From Acinetobacter beijerinckii CIP 110307 (GTDB lineage: Bacteria; Pseudomonadota; Gammaproteobacteria; Pseudomonadales; Moraxellaceae), in NCBI RefSeq assembly GCF_000369005.1, contig NZ_KB849764.1, forward strand, positions 56,448-120,447: DNA of 64,000 bases. Direction: 5' to 3'. Shown here in pieces: positions 57,993 to 64,000 of the stretch. A program made the position numbers and the translations under genes. The notes beneath the pieces are model-generated. The model was not told the DNA's origin, made no database searches, and was given only the letters and a program-made list of their open reading frames with translations. Position 1 is the stretch's first letter. Each line of letters starts with the position of its first letter.

Positions 57993-58544
57993 TTAAATGG
58001 TATACAGTAAATGAATATCTTCAGGTTCGAGGCGAAAAAGCTGTTGGTCTGGGTTTTCTAAAGGATTTGCACCTTGTTTCAGATAGAAGTCAACAGTGCG
58101 TTTACTTGGTGTTGCTGAAATATAGAGCTGTTTTGCTTTGAGCTGTTTCGCTGCTGAAACAGCAGATTGCATTAGTTGCTTGCCTATACCCAAACCTTGA
58201 TGATCAGCATCGACATAAAAATATTGTAAAAGCTTTGCATCAGGAAAATCTTGGATAATTTGATTGGATACCATTTGCACACCCAATAATTTATCTGAGT
58301 GATATGCTCCAATGCACAATCCACCTTGCTGATACAGATGTTTTAAGAGTAGTGGATCATTCAATAAATGATATTCATCCCAATGTTCAACATCAAAATA
58401 ACAATCAACTAGCGTTAAATTCTGCTGATGTTGCAGATACATTTGTGTAATCAATTCGCGGCGGCTAATTTGTTGCCAAATTAAATCGATTTCTAAATCA
58501 GTCAGTGGTTTAAAATTTACCTTAATATAGTTTCTCCAATTCAT
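57993..58544 (-). CDS. GNAT-family acetyltransferase
   Basis: A 183-residue protein with one GNAT fold. LLQYFYVDADHQGLGIGKQLM is the acetyl-CoA binding motif A, and LYISATPSKRTVDFYLKQGA the motif B region. The acceptor substrate is unknown. It is between fdxA and mutS on the same strand, 81 bases downstream of mutS. Confidence 0.85.
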   Translation of the reverse strand: MNWRNYIKVNFKPLTDLEIDLIWQQISRRELITQMYLQHQQNLTLVDCYFDVEHWDEYHLLNDPLLLKHLYQQGGLCIGAYHSDKLLGVQMVSNQIIQDFPDAKLLQYFYVDADHQGLGIGKQLMQSAVSAAKQLKAKQLYISATPSKRTVDFYLKQGANPLENPDQQLFRLEPEDIHLLYTI

Positions 58545-58625
58545 TTGATTGAATTAAGTGTTTTGAGCAGAATCCAGTTTAATATCATCTGCTCATGTGT
58601 GTTAGCTTCAAAATCGTATGCCGAA

Positions 58626-61265
58626 TTACGACTTCAAAGCAGTTTTGAGTAAATAGAGTTGTTCAAGTGCTTGACGCGGTGTTAGATCATCTACTTCGAT
58701 TTGTTCCAATAACGCTAACGCTGGCGATTGAGTTTCCACTTCAATGATTTTCTCAATCACTTGAGTTTCAATTTCATGTTCTACCGCACTGAATAAATCA
58801 TTTTGTACGCTACTTTGTAAATGCTGATGTTGCTGTTTTTCTAAAATTTTCAAACGCTTTTGTGCTTCTTTAATCACGTTTGCGGGAATACCCGCTAATT
58901 TTGCAACTTGTAAACCATGACTTTGACTGGCAGGTCCATGTTGAACTTTATGCAACAATATCAAATTGCCATTCAGTTCTTGAGCAGTAACGTGATAATT
59001 ATCAATACCTGCTTCAGTTCCCAATTCAGTTAATTCAAAATAATGGGTAGCGAAAAGACATAAACATTTGACTCGTTTCGTCAAATCAACGACACATGCC
59101 CAAGCCAATGAAAGACCATCATAGGTACTTGTACCGCGACCGACTTCATCCATTAACACTAAAGATTGACTGGTCGCATGATGTAGGATTTGTGCTGTTT
59201 CAGTCATTTCAACCATAAAAGTAGATTTACCTGTTGATAAATCATCAGCAGAACCAATACGAGTAAAAATACGATCGATTGAGCCTAACTTTGCTGATTT
59301 TGCTGGCACAAAACTGCCGCAATAAGCAAGTAAGCTAATCAGTGCAATTTGACGCATAAAGGTGGATTTACCGCCCATATTTGGACCTGTAATAATCGCC
59401 ATGCGATGTTGAGCATCTAGCAGCGTATCATTCGGTGTGAAAGGCGCTTTATTGATAGCCTCAACGACAGGATGACGACCAGCTTGAATCTTAATACTTG
59501 TTTCATGTGTATATTCTGGTCTAGCCCAGTTATTTAAACGCGATTGATGAGCAAAATTTGCAAGAACATCGATATTTGCAATTGCAGCGCTCATCATTTG
59601 TAAATGTGCAATATTCTGACGTAGTTCATCGAGTAGCGATTCAAATAAAAGTTTTTCACGTGCAAGCGCGCGCGATTCACTTGATAAGACTTTATCTTCA
59701 AAGCCTTTAAGTTCAGGAGTGATATAACGCTCTGCATTTTTGAGTGTTTGACGACGAATATAATCTGCTGGCGCTTGTTCTGCCTGAGCACGTGTTAGTT
59801 CAATATAGTAACCACTGACACGATTATAGCCAATTTTGAGTGTATTAATGCCTGTGCGTTGACGTTCCTTTATTTCTAAATTAATCAGGAATTGACCTGC
59901 ATGATCTCGGATTTTCCGTAGTTCATCTAATTCATCATCATAACCTTCAGCGATCACATTGCCATCACGAAGTAGCACAGGAGGGTTTTCAACGATCGCA
60001 GCCATTAAATGCTGATGAAGGCTTTTAAAATCCCCTAGTTCAAGATCTAGTTGGGACAGTAATTTTGATGATTTGTTTTTTAAAACAGGCGCGAGTGAAT
60101 GGCGTAGAAATGGAATTTGTGCGCAAGCTTGACGAAGTTGAACCAAATCTCTCGGACGAGCACTACCTAGAGCAACTCGGCTCAGGACACGTTCAATATC
60201 GCCAATTTCTTTGAGCACTAAACGAAGAGGGGACTCGTGATAACCTTTTAATAATTGTTCTGTAGCATCAAGGCGAGCATCCAAAATGGCAGTGTCACGT
60301 ATAGGTTGCATTAGAGTTCGACTGAGTAAGCGTCCACCCATAGCAGTTTGGCAATCGTTGATCAATTGAAATAGTGAAGTTCCATGATCGAATAAAGGTT
60401 CAACAATTTCTAAATTACGACGTGTGATTGGATCAAGTGCGATAAAGTCAGTGCTTTGTTCTATTTGAATAGAACGGATATGTGGTAAGGCTGTTTTTTG
60501 TGTTTCTTTTGCATAATGGATTAAAGCTGCTGCTGCTGCTTTTGCAAGAGGCAAAGAATCTAAGCCAAATCCTGATAATGTTGAAACTGAAAATTGATCA
60601 CATAAGGTTTTCTGTGCATTATTTAAATTGAAATCGACATTTGGGCGTTTAGTGATTGAGCAATCAAGATTTTTTTTGATTTGCTCAATAATGTTTTTAT
60701 CAATCAAGTCCTCATCAATCAAAATTTCACTTGGCATTAAGCGAGATAGTTCGATTGAAAGCTGTTCTGGTTTGTATGGCTGCTGTTGGACTTTAAAAAT
60801 ACCAGCGCTTAAATCAAGAAGGGCAAAACCAATTTGATTTTGTTGAATACATACTGCAACAAGATTAGAGGATTGATAACTGCCTAACAGCGCATCATCA
60901 GTTAATGTACCAGGTGTTAAAACACGGACAACTTTGCGTTCAACAGGACCTTTACCTGTAACCTCACCAACTTGTTCACAAATTGCGACTGTGCGACCTG
61001 CTTTAACCAAACGGGCAAGGTAACCTTCAGCTGAATGATAAGGCACACCTGCCATAGGTATTGGCTCACCATTGGCTTTGCCGCGATGAGTCAGAGTAAT
61101 ACCTAAAAGCTTAGCGGCTTGATGAGCATCTTCAAAAAAAAGTTCGTAAAAGTCACCCATACGGTAGAACAGTAATGCATGCGAATATTCCATTTTGACC
61201 TTTAGATATTGCTGCATCATCGGCGTATGGGATGAAAGATCAGCCATAACTGAGTCACTGTTCAT
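58626..61265 (-). CDS. mutS: DNA mismatch repair protein MutS
   Basis: An 879-residue mismatch sensor and ATPase. The N-terminal mismatch-binding domain has [11 protein letters not shown] with the Phe-x-Glu wedge; the lever and clamp follow, then the ATPase with [29 protein letters not shown] and FATHYFELT. The C-terminal tail ([13 protein letters not shown]) is the oligomerisation helix. The length fits the family. The ATG at 61265 has AGGA upstream. Confidence 0.97.
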   Translation of the reverse strand: MNSDSVMADLSSHTPMMQQYLKVKMEYSHALLFYRMGDFYELFFEDAHQAAKLLGITLTHRGKANGEPIPMAGVPYHSAEGYLARLVKAGRTVAICEQVGEVTGKGPVERKVVRVLTPGTLTDDALLGSYQSSNLVAVCIQQNQIGFALLDLSAGIFKVQQQPYKPEQLSIELSRLMPSEILIDEDLIDKNIIEQIKKNLDCSITKRPNVDFNLNNAQKTLCDQFSVSTLSGFGLDSLPLAKAAAAALIHYAKETQKTALPHIRSIQIEQSTDFIALDPITRRNLEIVEPLFDHGTSLFQLINDCQTAMGGRLLSRTLMQPIRDTAILDARLDATEQLLKGYHESPLRLVLKEIGDIERVLSRVALGSARPRDLVQLRQACAQIPFLRHSLAPVLKNKSSKLLSQLDLELGDFKSLHQHLMAAIVENPPVLLRDGNVIAEGYDDELDELRKIRDHAGQFLINLEIKERQRTGINTLKIGYNRVSGYYIELTRAQAEQAPADYIRRQTLKNAERYITPELKGFEDKVLSSESRALAREKLLFESLLDELRQNIAHLQMMSAAIANIDVLANFAHQSRLNNWARPEYTHETSIKIQAGRHPVVEAINKAPFTPNDTLLDAQHRMAIITGPNMGGKSTFMRQIALISLLAYCGSFVPAKSAKLGSIDRIFTRIGSADDLSTGKSTFMVEMTETAQILHHATSQSLVLMDEVGRGTSTYDGLSLAWACVVDLTKRVKCLCLFATHYFELTELGTEAGIDNYHVTAQELNGNLILLHKVQHGPASQSHGLQVAKLAGIPANVIKEAQKRLKILEKQQHQHLQSSVQNDLFSAVEHEIETQVIEKIIEVETQSPALALLEQIEVDDLTPRQALEQLYLLKTALKS

Positions 61266-61979
61266 GCGTATTAAGTCCTTATATTTAAATGCTAATTAGT
61301 TAGTCTGAATGATTTATTCTAACTAACTACTCGAAAAAATCTAATCTAGTTTCTTAAAAATTGACTTTGGCGTTTAATTCATAAATCAAATATGAATTTG
61401 ATAGAAAGATGATGCTCAAAGAGTTTATAGCTACATCTTAACAAATCAGTCGTAATTATCAAAAAGCAATACGAGTTCGATTGAGAAAATAACCAACAAT
61501 AAAAAACTGATATCTGATTTCTTTAGCCAATTAGGTTATTGACAAGTTTCTACAATGATCTAATTCGAATTATTTTCATTAAAATTGACGAATTAAGATT
61601 AAAACCTACGTAGATTGAATGGAAAATTCACAATATATTTTTATACTTAATCTTATTTTTTAAGATATAAAATTAAAAAATACCAATAATTTTTTTTATA
61701 TTATAGGGTAGACAGATAATGTACTGTGTTTTTTTATAATTTAGTTCATAGGGGTAGGATAATTATAATTAAATTTAGGTTGACTTTTTAAAATATAAGT
61801 TGCTGAATTTGTTTAATTTATTCGATTGTTTTATAGATTGCTTGCAAGTTTTTTTGCAATACATATGTATTTAATTGTGTGATATATTTTGCATAATGAG
61901 TATCTTAATGATAAATTTTGTTTAAATAATTTATATTTCTTAGACTTTAAATTTAATTTCATTCAGGTGTTTATAAAAA
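61266..61979. other. Very A+T-rich gene-free region after the mutS start
   Basis: These 714 bases hold the mutS promoter side and the upstream region of the orphan ORF at 61980. A+T content rises markedly from about 61600. No ORF of credible composition or repeat was seen. Confidence 0.5.
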
Positions 61980-62297
61980 ATGAAAGTTTATGAGATGGTA
62001 TTTCATAAAGGTTTTGATGAAAGTACACGATTTTTTTTTAATATAAATAATGCTGCATCTCGTAAACACTTTATGAAACTCATGCGTGAAGATGTTGATC
62101 GAGAGTTAAGTAATTTTAAGAAAAGTTGTGTCAGTGATGCTAAATATGATTTATTAAATTTGTTTCAGGAAGTATATGCAGAAAGTCATTTTCATCTTGA
62201 TACAATGGAAAAAGATTTTATCCAAAATGGGAAAGCAATTTTTTTTGATAATATTTTTTTGAGTGTAGAAGAAAGAGAAGTTTTAAAAATTTTATGA
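61980..62297 (+). CDS. Orphan hypothetical protein, 105 residues
   Basis: I do not recognise it. The protein is small, charged and probably helical (FMKLMREDVDRELSNFKKS, then ESHFHLDTMEKDF), with no signal or membrane segment. AGGTG lies about 11 bases before the ATG, and a good terminator follows at 62371. Codons are strongly A/T-biased, like the surrounding DNA, which suggests horizontal origin. It may be a genuine short gene, but the evidence is limited to the open frame and its signals. Confidence 0.5.
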   Translation: MKVYEMVFHKGFDESTRFFFNINNAASRKHFMKLMREDVDRELSNFKKSCVSDAKYDLLNLFQEVYAESHFHLDTMEKDFIQNGKAIFFDNIFLSVEEREVLKIL

Positions 62298-62370
62298 TTT
62301 AATAGGTACTCATTTATTCAAATGAAGTTCTCAGACTTTACGATAGCATGTTTATAATGCTATATCGCAC

Positions 62371-62406
62371 CCCCACTTTCCTCCCCAGAAAAGTGGGGTT
62401 TTTTTT
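62371..62406 (+). terminator. Intrinsic terminator after the orphan ORF
   Basis: CCCCACTTT and AAAGTGGGG pair around a 10-base loop, followed by eight T residues. A second, smaller hairpin (ATAGCAT/ATGCTAT, 62343-62363) precedes it. Confidence 0.85.
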
Positions 62407-62430
62407 GATTTAATATATAAGCTATACTGA

Positions 62431-62700
62431 TTATTTATCATTACAGTTACAAAGCCAAAACATGTTATATATCAATTTTGCTGGGGCATTTCGAGGATAG
62501 ACTAGATTGTGCTCAATAAGGAAAAAATCTATTCCAGACACAATAAAATATTTATTATTTAATCTCGAAAGAATTCTTCCTTTTCTTGAGTAAACTTTTA
62601 TTTTTGAAGAAATTTTGAAATCAACAAGTTCATTGTTGGGTAGTCTAGAGAAGTCTATAGGTATATAGCCAAAACAATAATTACATTTCCATTTTTTCAT
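62431..62700 (-). CDS. Orphan hypothetical protein with two cysteine pairs, 89 residues
   Basis: I do not recognise it. The protein is basic, with CNYC near the N terminus (C6, C9) and CNC at the C terminus (C84, C86). The spacing could form one zinc site that ties both ends together. There is no ribosome site or signal sequence, and the composition is A/T-biased. It converges on the terminator at 62371. It may be spurious. Confidence 0.4.
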   Translation of the reverse strand: MKKWKCNYCFGYIPIDFSRLPNNELVDFKISSKIKVYSRKGRILSRLNNKYFIVSGIDFFLIEHNLVYPRNAPAKLIYNMFWLCNCNDK

Positions 62701-63330
62701 AATTTTAATACTGAAATAATCAGTCTATTTTAAAATTTATGATTGTAAATGTTATAGAAATTATGATTAAAAACATTTTTTAATTAATTTATCTTGTTGT
62801 GTAAAAGAATTTACAAATAATGTTTTGCTATAAGTGTATGTTTTTTATTTGCTTTAATTGTTTTTTCTTAAAGGTTTGTTTTTTGATAATTATTTTACTT
62901 ATTAACTTATTGAAATTTTCTTTAATAAAGTTGTAGTTTTTTATATTTTTTGATTGTTTTGCGAAATTAATTTAGAATTTTAATTTAATTTATTAATCCA
63001 TACTTATCATTTGTTTTAAATTTGTGGTTTTTATTAATTATGTTTTAAAACACAAGAAAGCATTAACATGGAAAATAATTTAATAATAATTAACCGTATG
63101 AAAAATATAGGTAAATGTTAAAAAACCCCCAATTGATTAATTATTATACTAATTTATCGTCTAAGATAGTGTGATGTAATTCATGTTTATAACCTCTTAT
63201 TGCGTTGAGGTTGACCTTTTTTTTGTCTAATTTAAGCACTAATTTGGGCGATTTTTATTTTAATCAATAAAATAGAAGAGCTTTAAATTGGATTTGTTTA
63301 ATTAAATGATCCTAATAAGGGGCAGAAAAT
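62701..63330. other. Very A+T-rich region upstream of the adhesin gene
   Basis: The interval must contain the adhesin promoter. It is dominated by T and A tracts, as expected for a site silenced by H-NS-like proteins. A hairpin with T8 at 63191-63224 lies about 105 bases before the adhesin ATG. A 17-codon frame at 63068 has no clear support. Confidence 0.5.
63191..63224 (+). promoter_or_regulatory. Hairpin plus T8 in the adhesin leader (possible attenuator)
   Basis: AACCTC and GAGGTT form a 6-bp stem with a 10-base loop; T8 begins four bases after it. If transcription starts upstream, it could act as a weak terminator in the leader. The stem is short. Confidence 0.35.
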
Positions 63331-64000
63331 ATGTCAGAAATAAGGGTTGTTTCTAAGGAAAGTCATGAAACCTTAGAGACCACAACAAAAGATACTGTTT
63401 CTATTTCCGAAGCATCAGTCGTTTTAATAAAAGTAAACAAAGATGATGTTTCTGAAATAAAGCAGGACGGCAGAAATGCAATTATTACTTTAAAAAATGG
63501 CGAACAAATTGTAATTGTTAATTTCTTTAAAGGTGGTGATTATTCAACTGACAATAGTTTAGTTTTTGAGGATAACGAACATAAATTACTTTGGGTTCAG
63601 TTTACTGATAGCAATGGAGCATTATTAGAAAATATTACATTTAGCTATATAGATAAGATTGAACCACTACTTTATCACGATGGTGTAGCATCGCCTTGGG
63701 CTTGGTTATCAGTTCCGTTAACAGCGGCAGGAATTTTGTGGTGGGCTAATAATGACGATGATAAATCTTCGTCTACTCAGCCAAAAGATACAACTCCACC
63801 AGCAGCACCAACTGATGTTGCAGTAAGTGAAGATGGTACAACCGTTACAGGTAAAGGCGAACCGGGCACTAAAGTTATCATCAAAGATGAAGATGGTAAT
63901 GTTATTGGTGAAGGCACGGTTAAACCAGATGGCACATTTGAAGTTGAATTAGATGAGCCACTTACCAATGGAGAAGAAATTACAGTTGGTCTAGAAGATC
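63331..64000 (+). CDS. Large BapA-prefix adhesin (partial, 3' end missing)
   Basis: The frame is open from an ATG at 63331 (AAGGGG nine bases upstream) to the right edge, giving 223 residues. Residues 1-115 match the BapA prefix-like domain at the N terminus of Bap/Blp-type adhesins (VSISEASVVLIKV, NAIITLKNGEQIVIVNFF). A Trp-rich hydrophobic segment with TAAG at 131-134 and an acidic stretch follow, then a linker and the first bacterial Ig-like repeat (GKGEPGTKVIIKDEDGNVIGEG). Such proteins are usually thousands of residues long and leave by a type I system; one is encoded at 48400-53260. Confidence 0.85.
   Translation, partial: MSEIRVVSKESHETLETTTKDTVSISEASVVLIKVNKDDVSEIKQDGRNAIITLKNGEQIVIVNFFKGGDYSTDNSLVFEDNEHKLLWVQFTDSNGALLENITFSYIDKIEPLLYHDGVASPWAWLSVPLTAAGILWWANNDDDKSSSTQPKDTTPPAAPTDVAVSEDGTTVTGKGEPGTKVIIKDEDGNVIGEGTVKPDGTFEVELDEPLTNGEEITVGLED

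Noticed and set aside
63068..63121. 17-codon ORF upstream of the adhesin
   Set aside because: It has no clear ribosome site and is too short to separate from chance in such A+T-rich DNA.

Overview
The window is A+T-rich chromosomal DNA from a gammaproteobacterium, almost certainly an Acinetobacter (Moraxellaceae). The main grounds are the gene order rubA-rubB-estB-oxyR, which is the arrangement known from Acinetobacter sp. ADP1, a joined RNase HI/DNA polymerase III epsilon gene, a long isocitrate lyase, an N-terminally extended GAPDH, and a Bap-type adhesin with its own type I secretion genes. The species cannot be fixed from sequence alone. No insertion sequence, prophage or CRISPR array was seen. 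Most of the window looks like core genome; the right end (about 61.3-64 kb) is very A+T-rich and looks accessory.

Layout. 1-1185: start of a FimL/ChpA-N-like pilus signalling protein running off the left edge. 1.3-2.7 kb: rnhA-dnaQ. 2.9-11.7 kb: a lipoprotein lytic transglycosylase (mltD, 8 LysM) followed after 6 bases by yejABEF, a peptide ABC importer. 11.8-13.0 kb: an Old Yellow Enzyme relative. 13.1-14.9 kb: a HAD phosphatase overlapping a DUF1615 lipoprotein with transglycosylase-like motifs. 15.0-16.0 kb: dusB. 16.1-19.4 kb: rubA-rubB-estB-oxyR. 20.4-23.5 kb: lysS and a Wzi-like capsule porin. 23.7-26.4 kb: cysD-cysN preceded by a small leader ORF. 26.5-30.3 kb: poorly characterised genes and a diguanylate cyclase. 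30.5-36.3 kb: uvrB, a lipocalin, an EamA/RarD permease, a decayed small gene and GAPDH. 36.5-41.7 kb: a CBS-domain CNNM protein, a LysR regulator, aceA and an NlpE-like lipoprotein. 42.0-43.6 kb: tRNA-Gly(GCC) and cysS. 44.7-48.1 kb: kdsD-kdsC-lptC-lptA-lptB. 48.4-53.3 kb: a TolC/ABC/HlyD type I secretion set. 53.3-61.3 kb: YigZ, a hexapeptide acyltransferase, a tandem Usp protein, an O-methyltransferase, an M15-like lipoprotein, fdxA, a GNAT protein and mutS. 61.3-64 kb: two orphan ORFs in very A+T-rich DNA, then the first 223 codons of a BapA-prefix adhesin that runs off the right edge.

How the genes work together. Envelope functions dominate. kdsD/kdsC make KDO and lptCAB move finished LPS. 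The Wzi-like protein would anchor capsule. MltD cuts peptidoglycan, and the adjacent Yej importer could bring the released peptides or muropeptides back in. The three secretion genes overlap by ATGA junctions and are the natural exporter for the adhesin about 10 kb downstream. A central-metabolism and housekeeping layer (lysS, cysS, uvrB, mutS, aceA, GAPDH, cysDN) is interleaved.

Several starts were moved from the longest open frame to codons with better Shine-Dalgarno spacing or signal-peptide fit; the reason is given in each entry. Family names rest on motif recognition without any database search.
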